Source: Streptomyces sp. DH24 (GTDB taxonomy: Bacteria; Actinomycetota; Actinomycetes; Streptomycetales; Streptomycetaceae). From it: a stretch of DNA of 64,000 bases. The position numbers and the translations under genes are program-made. This document shows positions 34,434-41,614 of this stretch, one piece after another. Below the pieces are notes generated by a model. That model saw only the letters and a program-made list of their open reading frames with translations. It searched no databases and was not told where the DNA came from. Position 1 is the first letter of the stretch. Each line of letters starts with the position of its first letter. Location of the stretch: positions 186,001-250,000 of the forward strand of contig NZ_JARVKW010000007.1 in NCBI RefSeq assembly GCF_029813775.1, written 5' to 3'.

Positions 34434-35915
34434 ATGGGGCGTTTCGTACGGTGGACGGCGCTGGCGGCCGCCGCGGCGCTGCTGACGGCGGGGTGCGGCG
34501 GCGGGTCCGGCGAGGAGAGCGGCCCGCTGACGGAGCAGCGGCTCGACTGGGGGCGCTGCGAGTCGAGCGCGGGCTCCCCCGCCCCGGGCGGCGACTGGCA
34601 GTGCGCGACGCTCAAGGCGCCGCTGGACTGGTCGAAACCGGACGGCGAGACGATCGGCCTCGCCCTGATCCGCTCCAAGGCACGCGGGGAAAAGCGCCTG
34701 GGCTCGCTGCTGTTCAACTTCGGCGGTCCGGGCGGCTCGGGAGTGTCCGCGCTGCCGGGGTACGGCGACACCGTCGCCGCTCTCCACGACAGGTACGACC
34801 TGGTGAGCTGGGACCCGCGCGGAGTGGCCGCCAGCGAGGGGGTCCGCTGCCGCGGCGACAAGGAGATACGGGCCGCCGAGTCGCTGGACGCCACCCCGGA
34901 CTCCCCGGCGGAGGAGCGGACCTACCTCGGTGACGCCGCCGACTTCGGCAGGGGCTGCCAGGAGTCCGCCGGCAGACTGCTGGAGCACGTCTCGACCACC
35001 GACACCGCCCGCGACCTGGACCTGATGCGCCAGGTCCTCGGCGACGACAAGCTGCACTACTTCGGCATCTCCTACGGCACCGAACTCGGCGGGGTCTACG
35101 CCCACCTGTTCCCGGAGCGGGTCGGGCGCCTGGTCCTCGACGCGGTCGTCGACCCGACCGCCGACACGGTGGGCCACGCCGAGAACCAGACACGGGGCTT
35201 CCAGCGCGCCCTGCACGACTACCTGAGGTCCACCGGGCAGGCCCCGGAGCAGGGAACACGCAAGATCGCGGCGCTGCTTGACCGGCTCGACGCACAGCCC
35301 CTGAAGACGTCCGCCTCCGACCGGAAGCTGACGCAGACGCTTGCGGTCACGGGCATCGCCCTCGCGATGTACAGCGAGAGCTTCTGGCCGGACCTGACCG
35401 ATGCCCTGGACGCGGCGGACGAGGGCGACGGCTCCAAGCTGCTGGCGCTCGCCGACCAGTACAACGACCGCGACCCGTCGGGGCACTACGGCACGACGAC
35501 GCACTCCCAACGCGTCATATCGTGCCTGGACGACAGGCAGCGGCCGTCGGCCGAGGAGACGAGGAAGCTGCTGCCGCGCTTCGAGAGGATCTCCCCCGTC
35601 TTCGGGGAGTTCCTGGCCTGGGACACGGCCGGCTGGTGCCACGACTGGCCGGTGCCCGGGCAGCACGACACCCCGGACGTGAGCGCGCCCGGCGCGGCAC
35701 CGGTCCTGCTCGTCGGCAACACGGGCGACCCGGCGACGCCGTACGAGGGGGCCCGGAAGATGGCGGACGAGCTCGGCGAGGACGTCGGTGTGGTCCTCAC
35801 CTGGCGGGGCAAGGGCCACGGCGCCTACGGCAGCGGCAGCCCATGCGTCGACTCCGCGGTCGACGCGTACCTGCTGGACGGCACGGTGCCGCGGGACGGC
35901 AAGGTCTGCTCGTGA
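34434..35915 (+). CDS. Secreted TAP-like alpha/beta-hydrolase lipoprotein (paralogue 2)
   Basis: A 493-aa paralogue of the previous gene with lipobox LTAGC near residue 20. The same motifs occur: FNFGGPGGSG, GISYGT and GHGAY, with a C-terminal TAP-like domain and a final VCS. The ATG at 34434 follows GAGGGGGG with 7 nt spacing. The two genes are in tandem, 135 nt apart, and share a 108-bp identical stretch over the active-site Ser (33369-33476 and 35007-35114), so a duplication with later gene conversion is likely. Both should be secreted peptidases anchored in the membrane by lipid. Confidence 0.9.
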   Translation: MGRFVRWTALAAAAALLTAGCGGGSGEESGPLTEQRLDWGRCESSAGSPAPGGDWQCATLKAPLDWSKPDGETIGLALIRSKARGEKRLGSLLFNFGGPGGSGVSALPGYGDTVAALHDRYDLVSWDPRGVAASEGVRCRGDKEIRAAESLDATPDSPAEERTYLGDAADFGRGCQESAGRLLEHVSTTDTARDLDLMRQVLGDDKLHYFGISYGTELGGVYAHLFPERVGRLVLDAVVDPTADTVGHAENQTRGFQRALHDYLRSTGQAPEQGTRKIAALLDRLDAQPLKTSASDRKLTQTLAVTGIALAMYSESFWPDLTDALDAADEGDGSKLLALADQYNDRDPSGHYGTTTHSQRVISCLDDRQRPSAEETRKLLPRFERISPVFGEFLAWDTAGWCHDWPVPGQHDTPDVSAPGAAPVLLVGNTGDPATPYEGARKMADELGEDVGVVLTWRGKGHGAYGSGSPCVDSAVDAYLLDGTVPRDGKVCS

Positions 35916-35972
35916 GGGCAGCCGGGACTTCACCGCCGAGCCCACGAGAAGGAAGTGATCTGCCTCACTTGC

Positions 35973-35999
35973 TGTCACAGCGATCGATCCGGCGGTGTC
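35973..35999 (+). promoter_or_regulatory. ECF41-type promoter upstream of FAD oxidoreductase
   Basis: TGTCACA (35973-35979), 16 nt, then TGTC (35996-35999). The reported ECF41 consensus is TGTCACA-N16/17-CGTC, so only one position differs. It lies 34 nt before the oxidoreductase start, and the ECF41 gene is cotranscribed downstream, giving an autoregulatory circuit. Confidence 0.7.
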
Positions 36000-36033
36000 T
36001 TGAGGTCGAGCCCGTGGAAACGAAGGAGACACC

Positions 36034-37230
36034 ATGGCTGAGAACACCGACGTGATCGTGGTCGGCGGCGGATACGCCGGCGTGATGGCGGCCAACCGGC
36101 TGACCCGGCGCGACGACGTGACCGTGACCCTGATCAACCCGCGGCCGGCCTTCGTCGAGCGGATCCGCCTGCACCAGCTGGTGGCCGGCTCCGACGACGC
36201 GGTCGTCGACTTCACGGAAGTCCTGGCGGAGGGCGTCCGGTTGGTGGTCGACACAGTGACACGGATCGACGCGGCCGAGCGCACGGTGACGTTGGCGGAC
36301 GGCGGCTCCGTCGGCTACGACTACCTGATCTACGCGGTGGGCAGTGGCAGCGCCGACCCGCAGGTGCCAGGAGCGGCCGAGTTCGCCCACCCCATCGCCG
36401 GCTTGGAGGAGGCGGAGCGGCTGCGGCAGGTCGTCGCCGCCGCGCCCGCGACGGCCGCGGTGACGGTGGTCGGGGCCGGTCCGACCGGCATCGAGACCGC
36501 CGCCGAGCTGGCGGAGGAGGGCCGCGCCGTGACCCTGGTCTGCGGTGGGGTGCTCGGCCCGTACCTGCACCCTCGCGGCCGGCGCTCGGTTGCCAAGCGG
36601 CTGGCCGCACTCGGTGTGACCGTGGTCGACGGGCCCGACACGAAGGTGACGGCCGTGACGCGCGATTCCGTGCGGCTCGGCGGCGGCCGCGAGCTGCCGA
36701 GCGAGGTGACCATCTGGACCGCCGGATTCGGCGTACCCGACCTGGCCGTTCGCAGCGGGCTGAGCACCGACGCGCTGGGCCGGCTGCTCACGGACGAGAC
36801 GCTGACGAGCGTGGACGACACCCGCGTCGTGGCGGCCGGGGACTCGGCGGCGCCGTCGGGCCTGCCGTTCCGGATGAGCTGCCAGGCCGCGGGACCGCTG
36901 GGCGCGCAGGCCGCCGAAACGGTGCTCAGCCGGATCGCGGCGCAGGAACCCACGCCGGTCGACGTCGGGTTCACCGGCCAGTGCATCAGCCTGGGGCGTC
37001 GTGTTGGCGTCTTCCAGTTCGCCCACAAGGACGACACCGCGAGGAAGCTCTACATCGGCGGCGGCCTGGGCGGGAAGATCAAGGAGTTCGTTTGCAAGCA
37101 CACCATCAAGCAACTGGCGGACGAGGCGAGCAAGCCCGGTTCGTTCGCCTGGCGGAAGGATGACAAGCGCCGGCAGGTGCTGGAGGCCGGGCGCGGCGCG
37201 GCACAGGCCGCCGCCGAGCGGACAGCCTGA
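36034..37230 (+). CDS. FAD-dependent NAD(P)H oxidoreductase (NDH-2/FSP1-like)
   Basis: A 398-aa flavoprotein. The FAD-binding motif VVGGGYAGVMAA is at the N-terminus, a second nucleotide motif VVGAGPTGIETAAE lies near residue 150, and GDSAAPSG with the conserved Asp is near 270. The architecture resembles NADH:quinone oxidoreductase-2 and AIF/FSP1-like proteins; no membrane anchor helix is obvious. The ATG at 36034 is preceded by GAAGGAGA. It is 45 nt upstream of an ECF41 sigma factor; ECF41 genes usually neighbour oxidoreductases, epimerases or carboxymuconolactone decarboxylases, so this is the probable target gene. Confidence 0.9.
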   Translation: MAENTDVIVVGGGYAGVMAANRLTRRDDVTVTLINPRPAFVERIRLHQLVAGSDDAVVDFTEVLAEGVRLVVDTVTRIDAAERTVTLADGGSVGYDYLIYAVGSGSADPQVPGAAEFAHPIAGLEEAERLRQVVAAAPATAAVTVVGAGPTGIETAAELAEEGRAVTLVCGGVLGPYLHPRGRRSVAKRLAALGVTVVDGPDTKVTAVTRDSVRLGGGRELPSEVTIWTAGFGVPDLAVRSGLSTDALGRLLTDETLTSVDDTRVVAAGDSAAPSGLPFRMSCQAAGPLGAQAAETVLSRIAAQEPTPVDVGFTGQCISLGRRVGVFQFAHKDDTARKLYIGGGLGGKIKEFVCKHTIKQLADEASKPGSFAWRKDDKRRQVLEAGRGAAQAAAERTA

Positions 37231-37239
37231 CCCCGTACG

Positions 37240-37257
37240 CGTGGTCGGCCGACCACG
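37240..37257. promoter_or_regulatory. 18-bp perfect palindrome before ECF41 sigma gene
   Basis: CGTGGTCGGCCGACCACG spans 37240-37257 with no loop, between the oxidoreductase stop and the sigma-factor ribosome binding site. The lack of a loop favours a DNA operator over a terminator. No candidate regulator is adjacent. Confidence 0.6.
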
Positions 37258-37275
37258 AAGGAAAGAGGCCGAGAC

Positions 37276-38172
37276 ATGAGCGACCACGTCACCGACCCGG
37301 CGACCGAGACGTTCGTCGCCCACCGCAACCTGCTGTTCACCGTTGCCTACGAGATGCTCGGATCGGCGGCCGACGCCGAGGACGTCCTGCAGGAAACGTG
37401 GCTGCGGTGGGTCGGCGTCGACCTGGAACAGGTACGCGACAGGCGCGCCTACCTCGTCCGGATCACCACCCGGCAGTCGCTCAACCGGCTGCGCACGATG
37501 CAGCGCCGCAAGGAGGCGTACGTCGGCCCCTGGCTGCCGGAGCCGATGCTCACCGCGCCGGACGTCGCCGAGGACGCCGAGCTCGCCGAGAGCGTGTCCA
37601 TGGCGCTCATGCTCGTCCTCGAAACGCTGTCACCGACCGAACGCGCCGTCTTCGTACTGCGCGAGGCCTTCGACGTGAGCTCCGACGAGATCGCGGCCGC
37701 GGTCGGCAAGAGCCCCGCGGCCGTCCGCCAGATCGCGCACCGCGCCCGCCGGCACGTCGAGGCCCGGCACCCGCGCGAGGTCGTCTCCCCGGGGGAGACC
37801 CGGGCGGCCCTGGAGTCGTTCCAGCGCGCGCTCGAAACCGGCGACCTGCAAGGGGTCCTCGACGTGCTCGCCCCCGAGGTGGTCCTGGTGAGTGACGGCG
37901 GCGGACACAAGCACGCCGCGCTGCGGCCGGTCGTCGGCGCCGACAAGGTGGCGCGCTTCTTCCTGGGCGTCATGGACAAGAAGGAAGGCACGGTCACCGC
38001 CGTGCCCACCATGGCCAACGGCAACCCGGCACTCGTCGCACGCGTGGACGGCGAGATCGACGGCATCCTGGCGGCCCGCGTCACCGGCTCCCGCATCACC
38101 GGCCTCTACTACGTCCGCAACCCGGAGAAACTGACCCGGGTCGAATCCGAGATACCGCTCACGCTGCGCTGA
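37276..38172 (+). CDS. ECF41 family sigma factor (SigJ-like)
   Basis: A 298-aa sigma factor with sigma-2 (AEDVLQETWLRW) and sigma-4 (TERAVFVLREAFDVSSDEIA) regions and a C-terminal SnoaL-like domain. ECF41 hallmarks are present: WLPEP between the sigma-2 and sigma-4 regions and DGGGHK in the extension (DGGGK is usual). In ECF41 members the C-terminal domain takes the place of an anti-sigma factor and both activates and inhibits. The ATG at 37276 follows AAAGAGG. It is cotranscribed with the upstream oxidoreductase. Conditions that activate it cannot be inferred. Confidence 0.92.
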   Translation: MSDHVTDPATETFVAHRNLLFTVAYEMLGSAADAEDVLQETWLRWVGVDLEQVRDRRAYLVRITTRQSLNRLRTMQRRKEAYVGPWLPEPMLTAPDVAEDAELAESVSMALMLVLETLSPTERAVFVLREAFDVSSDEIAAAVGKSPAAVRQIAHRARRHVEARHPREVVSPGETRAALESFQRALETGDLQGVLDVLAPEVVLVSDGGGHKHAALRPVVGADKVARFFLGVMDKKEGTVTAVPTMANGNPALVARVDGEIDGILAARVTGSRITGLYYVRNPEKLTRVESEIPLTLR

Positions 38173-38182
38173 GACGACGGAA

Positions 38183-38216
38183 GCCCGCGGCGTCCGAACT
38201 GGTCGGAGCCGCGGGC
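38183..38216. terminator. Bidirectional terminator after ECF41 gene
   Basis: GCCCGCGGC (38183-38191) and GCCGCGGGC (38208-38216) form a 9-bp stem with a 16-nt loop between the convergent sigma-factor and moeZ stops. Confidence 0.8.
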
Positions 38217-38248
38217 CCCGTGAGGCACGCCGGTCGGCGAGACCGCTG

Positions 38249-39427
38249 CTAGTACACCGGCTTGTGGGGCTCGATCTGGTTGACCCAGCCGATCACGCCG
38301 CCGCCGACGTGCACGGCGTCGGCGAAGCCCGCGGACTTCAGGACCGCGAGGACTTCCGCACTGCGGACACCCGTCTTGCAATGCAGGACGATCTTCTTGT
38401 CCTGCGGAAGGCCCTCCAGGGCGGTGCCCATGAGGAACTCGTTCTTCGGGACGAGACGGGCACCGGGGATGGAGACGATCTCGTACTCGTTCGGCTCGCG
38501 GACGTCGATGATCTCGATGCCCTCGCCGTCGTCGATCCACTCCTTGAGCTGCTTCGGAGTGATCGTGGAGTCGGCGGCCGCGGCCTGCGCCTCCTCGGAG
38601 ACGACGCCGCAGAAGGCCTCGTAGTCGATGAGCTCGGTGACGGTCGGGTTCTCGCCGCAGACCGCGCAGCCCGGGTCCTTGCGGACCTTGACCTGGCGGT
38701 ACTGCATCTCCAGGGCGTCGTAGATCATCAGCCGGCCGACCAGGGGCTCACCGATGCCGGCGAGCAGCTTGATGGCCTCGTTGACCTGGATGGAGCCGAT
38801 GGACGCGCACAGCACGCCGAGCACGCCGCCCTCGGCGCAGGAGGGGACCATGCCGGGGGGCGGGGGCTCCGGGTACAGGCAGCGGTAGCAGGGGCCGTGC
38901 TCGGACCAGAACACGGAGGCCTGGCCGTCGAAGCGGTAGATCGAACCCCACACGTAGGGCTTGTTGAGCAGCACGCACGCGTCGTTGACCAGGTAGCGGG
39001 TCGCGAAGTTGTCCGTGCCGTCGACGATGAGGTCGTACTGGCTGAAGATGTCCATCACGTTGTCGGCCTCGAGCCGCTCCTCGTGAAGGACCACGTTCAC
39101 GTACGGGTTGATGCCCTTGACCGAGTCGCGGGCGGACTCGGCCTTGGAGCGGCCGATGTCGGCCTGGCTGTGGATGATCTGGCGCTGCAGGTTCGACTCG
39201 TCGACCTCGTCGAACTCCACGATGCCGAGCGTGCCGACGCCCGCTGCGGCCAGGTACATCAGCGCCGGCGAGCCCAGGCCGCCGGCGCCCACACAGAGCA
39301 CCTTGGCGTTCTTCAGCCGCTTCTGCCCGTCCATCCCGACGTCGGGGATGATCAGGTGGCGGGAGTACCTGCGGACCTCGTCTACGGTGAGCTCGGCGGC
39401 CGGCTCGACCAGGGGTGGCAGCGACAC
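38249..39427 (-). CDS. moeZ: Adenylyltransferase/sulfurtransferase MoeZ
   Basis: A 392-aa two-domain protein. The N-terminal ThiF/MoeB domain has VGAGGLGSPA, DGTDNFATRY and paired CxxC zinc ligands (CYRC and CAVC). The C-terminal rhodanese domain carries the active-site loop CKTGVRS. MoeZ adenylates and sulfurates small carrier proteins such as MoaD-type, CysO and ThiS, feeding molybdopterin, cysteine and thiamin synthesis. The GTG at 39427 is preceded by ACGGAG. A consensus SigR promoter lies 45 nt upstream, linking sulfur-carrier activation to thiol stress. Confidence 0.95.
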   Translation of the reverse strand: MSLPPLVEPAAELTVDEVRRYSRHLIIPDVGMDGQKRLKNAKVLCVGAGGLGSPALMYLAAAGVGTLGIVEFDEVDESNLQRQIIHSQADIGRSKAESARDSVKGINPYVNVVLHEERLEADNVMDIFSQYDLIVDGTDNFATRYLVNDACVLLNKPYVWGSIYRFDGQASVFWSEHGPCYRCLYPEPPPPGMVPSCAEGGVLGVLCASIGSIQVNEAIKLLAGIGEPLVGRLMIYDALEMQYRQVKVRKDPGCAVCGENPTVTELIDYEAFCGVVSEEAQAAAADSTITPKQLKEWIDDGEGIEIIDVREPNEYEIVSIPGARLVPKNEFLMGTALEGLPQDKKIVLHCKTGVRSAEVLAVLKSAGFADAVHVGGGVIGWVNQIEPHKPVY

Positions 39428-39471
39428 GGGGACTCCGTTGGTCGGTCAATCACTACGGTTGTTCTCCCCGT

Positions 39472-39497
39472 AACACTGCCATGGGCTTTTTCATTCC
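39472..39497 (-). promoter_or_regulatory. SigR-type promoter of moeZ
   Basis: On the minus strand, GGAAT (39497-39493), 18 nt, then GTT (39474-39472), an exact SigR consensus. The -35 overlaps the stop codon of the spherulin-4-like gene. The implied 5-prime UTR is about 38 nt. Confidence 0.85.
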
Positions 39498-40261
39498 GAG
39501 ACACCCGTTCCGATCCGCGAGACGATTTCGTCCCAGTAGCCGGGCATGGTCTCGAAGGGCTCGACGCGGCCGCCGTGGTCGGCGGGTCCGTCGGGGGTGC
39601 CGGTCCGGTCGGTGAAGAAGATCGTCGCGGCGCCCTGCCAGCGGGCGATGCGCAGCGCCTCGTCCAGGTGGGGCAGGGGCAGACCGTGCACGAAGTGGCA
39701 GAAGCGCTCGGGCGGATGGTCCGCCGTCCACTCGGCCACCTGCGACCAGCGGTAGTCGCTCCAGGTGCCGGAGAAGGTGACCAGCTGGTCCGCGCTGTCG
39801 GCGTAGCCGGGGTGCGGGTGGGTGCCGTGGCCGAAGACGATGTGGGCATCGTCGCGGATGGCGCGGAGCGTGGTGGTGGTGCGGCGCACCTCGGGGAGCG
39901 CGCCGCTGTCGGTGGGGCAGCGGTCCAGGAGGAACCCGTCGACCTGGTACCAGTCGAGGTACCGGTGGGCCTCGGAGACCAGATCGCCGAAGGAGCGGGC
40001 GCCGCGGTCGGCGTCGAGGTGGCCGAGGACGCGGATGCCCGCGTTGCGCAGCCGGCCCGCGGCCTCCAGGCAGTGCGGGTCGGGCTGCGAGCCGGGGCCG
40101 TCGGCGACGTTGAGGACGACCCAGTCCAGGGGGGTGCCGGGGCGGGTGAGCCGGGCCCACTCCGCCGGGGCGAGCAGTGGGTGCGCATAGCCGGGGACAC
40201 CGAGGCCGGTGCGGACGCCGGTGCTCGCGGTGCCCGCTCTGGTGCTGGTCAGATACGGCAT
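39491..40261 (-). CDS. Spherulin-4 (GH135-like) family protein
   Basis: A 256-aa protein of the spherulation-specific family 4. The TIM-barrel-type strands VVLNVADGPGS, VLGHLDAD and YQVDGFLLDRCPTD are visible. Fungal Sph3 (GH135) of this family is an alpha-1,4-N-acetylgalactosaminidase acting on galactosaminogalactan; its catalytic Asp-Glu pair reads Asp-Arg here (LLDR), so hydrolysis is uncertain. No signal peptide is seen, so any activity would be cytoplasmic. The start overlaps the epimerase gene by 13 nt and the operon layout points to exopolysaccharide metabolism. Confidence 0.78.
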   Translation of the reverse strand: MPYLTSTRAGTASTGVRTGLGVPGYAHPLLAPAEWARLTRPGTPLDWVVLNVADGPGSQPDPHCLEAAGRLRNAGIRVLGHLDADRGARSFGDLVSEAHRYLDWYQVDGFLLDRCPTDSGALPEVRRTTTTLRAIRDDAHIVFGHGTHPHPGYADSADQLVTFSGTWSDYRWSQVAEWTADHPPERFCHFVHGLPLPHLDEALRIARWQGAATIFFTDRTGTPDGPADHGGRVEPFETMPGYWDEIVSRIGTGVSE

Positions 40262-41211
40262 GCCGCCTCCATCCAGATGTCGGCGAGGGACTCTTCGAGG
40301 TTGATCCGGGGCCGCCAGCCGAGCCGGTCGCGTGCGGTGCGCACGTCGGCCTGCTGCCAGCTTCCGCAGCCGTCGGGGTAGGGGTAGGCGATCGGGGCCG
40401 CGTGGTCGGGGTCGGGGCGGGGGTGCCCGATGGTCGGCCGGAGGTGGCCGCCGGGCGGGCCGTCGAGTTCGTGCAGGGCGCCGCCGTAGCCGGCGACGCG
40501 GGCGAGGACCGCGGCGGCGTCGCGCAACCGGACGGCCCGGCCGGAGCCGATGTTGATGACGCCCTGCGCCGCGGAGAGGGAGGCGGCGTGCACGGCCCGG
40601 GCCACGTCACGGACGTCGACGAAGTCGCGCTGGGCGCCGAGACCGCCGAGCTTGAGTTCGCCGTCGCCGGACTGCATCGCGCGGCGCATGGCCTCGGCGA
40701 GGCGGCCGAGGGGCGAGCCGGCGGGGGTGCCGGGGCCGGCGGGCGAGAAGACGCGGAGGACCACGGCGTCCAGGCCGGAGCCGAGGACGAGTTCGGTGGC
40801 GGCGAGCTTGCTCACGCCGTACGGGCCGCCGGGGCGGGGCACCGCGTCCTCGGCCGTGGACGAACCGGGCTGGCTGGGGCCGTACTCGGCGCTGCAGCCG
40901 ATCTGCACCAGGCGGGCGCCGCAGCCGCTGCGGCGCAGGGCCTCGCAGACGGTGGCGACGGCGACGGTGTTGTGCCGGGTGAGTTCGCGGGCGCCGCCCC
41001 GGGTGGCGCCGGCGCAGTTGATGACGACGCCGGGGTGGACGGCGTCGAGGAAGCGGGTGAGCGCGCCGGGGCTGCCGGAGGCGAGGTCGAAGCGGACGTC
41101 GGCGTCGTCGCCGCGGCCGAGGGCGGTGAGCTGGACGGCCGGGTCGGCGAGCAGGCGGTCGGCGACGTAGCGGCCGATGTAACCGCCTGCTCCGATCAGC
41201 AGGACCCTCAT
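40249..41211 (-). CDS. NAD-dependent epimerase/dehydratase
   Basis: A 320-aa extended SDR enzyme starting MRVLLIGAGGYIGRYV, with the Rossmann GAGGYIG motif at the N-terminus and the catalytic YGVSK (Tyr, Lys) near residue 135. NAD-sugar epimerases of this type supply sugar nucleotides, for example UDP-GlcNAc/UDP-GalNAc C4 epimerisation; the exact substrate is not readable. The ATG has GGGAG upstream. It lies between the PelF-like glycosyltransferase and a GH135-like gene, so a hexosamine-polysaccharide precursor role fits. Confidence 0.85.
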   Translation of the reverse strand: MRVLLIGAGGYIGRYVADRLLADPAVQLTALGRGDDADVRFDLASGSPGALTRFLDAVHPGVVINCAGATRGGARELTRHNTVAVATVCEALRRSGCGARLVQIGCSAEYGPSQPGSSTAEDAVPRPGGPYGVSKLAATELVLGSGLDAVVLRVFSPAGPGTPAGSPLGRLAEAMRRAMQSGDGELKLGGLGAQRDFVDVRDVARAVHAASLSAAQGVINIGSGRAVRLRDAAAVLARVAGYGGALHELDGPPGGHLRPTIGHPRPDPDHAAPIAYPYPDGCGSWQQADVRTARDRLGWRPRINLEESLADIWMEAACRI

Positions 41212-41273
41212 CGGGCGGCTCCCGGGGTGCGTGCTCCGGCGGGTGCCGGGGCGCCGGGTCGGGAGGTGGTCAT
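41208..41273 (-). CDS. Candidate 21-aa ORF linking two operon genes
   Basis: ATG at 41273, ending in a TGA that overlaps the epimerase start (ATGA). It has an excellent ribosome binding site (AAGGAG, 8 nt spacing), and its ATG also overlaps the stop of the 114-codon frame upstream as ATGA. The peptide is Ala/Pro/Gly/Arg-rich. Its main role may be to keep ribosomes moving through the junction, not to make a product. Confidence 0.4.
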   Translation of the reverse strand: MTTSRPGAPAPAGARTPGAAR

Positions 41274-41614
41274 GTGGTGGTCTCCTTCACGGGGGTGGTG
41301 CCGAAGGGGTGGTGCGGGTGCCTGCGTTGGGCGGGCGGTGGCCCCTTGGCGTCTCGCGGCGGCGGGGGCTTCGCCGAGGAGTCGTCGGGTCGCGGGGTGG
41401 CCCGGCCGGGGCGGGTCCGTGCGCGGGGCCCGGTACGGCGGGGGTGGGTCCGTGCGCGGGGCCCGGTACGGCGGGGGTGGCGCGTACGGGGACTCGGCGG
41501 GGGCGCGGGGCCGGCTTCGGCGGAGCGCGCGTGCGTGGGCTGGGCGGGGTGGGCCCCGGTGGTCTCTGCGGGGTCGGCGTGCGCAGAGGCGCGCGGGGCG
41601 GGGCGCGTCAGCAT
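41270..41614 (-). CDS. Candidate 114-aa low-complexity protein in glycan operon
   Basis: A frame starting at ATG 41614 that overlaps the previous stop (ATGCTGA) and is preceded by GGAG, ending at 41270. The product is Pro/Arg/His/Thr-rich without a recognisable fold and includes a duplicated 11-residue stretch from the 33-bp repeat. Low complexity and strong GC bias make a chance frame possible, but the double overlap on both sides favours translation. If it is not a gene, this about 400-nt gap between operon genes has no other feature. Confidence 0.4.
   Translation of the reverse strand: MLTRPAPRASAHADPAETTGAHPAQPTHARSAEAGPAPPPSPRTRHPRRTGPRARTHPRRTGPRARTRPGRATPRPDDSSAKPPPPRDAKGPPPAQRRHPHHPFGTTPVKETTT
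41415..41480. repeat. Perfect 33-bp tandem duplication
   Basis: 41415-41447 and 41448-41480 are identical. It lies in the low-complexity junction between two glycan-operon genes and codes for two copies of an 11-aa Pro/Arg/Thr block on the minus strand. It looks like recent replication slippage. Confidence 0.9.
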
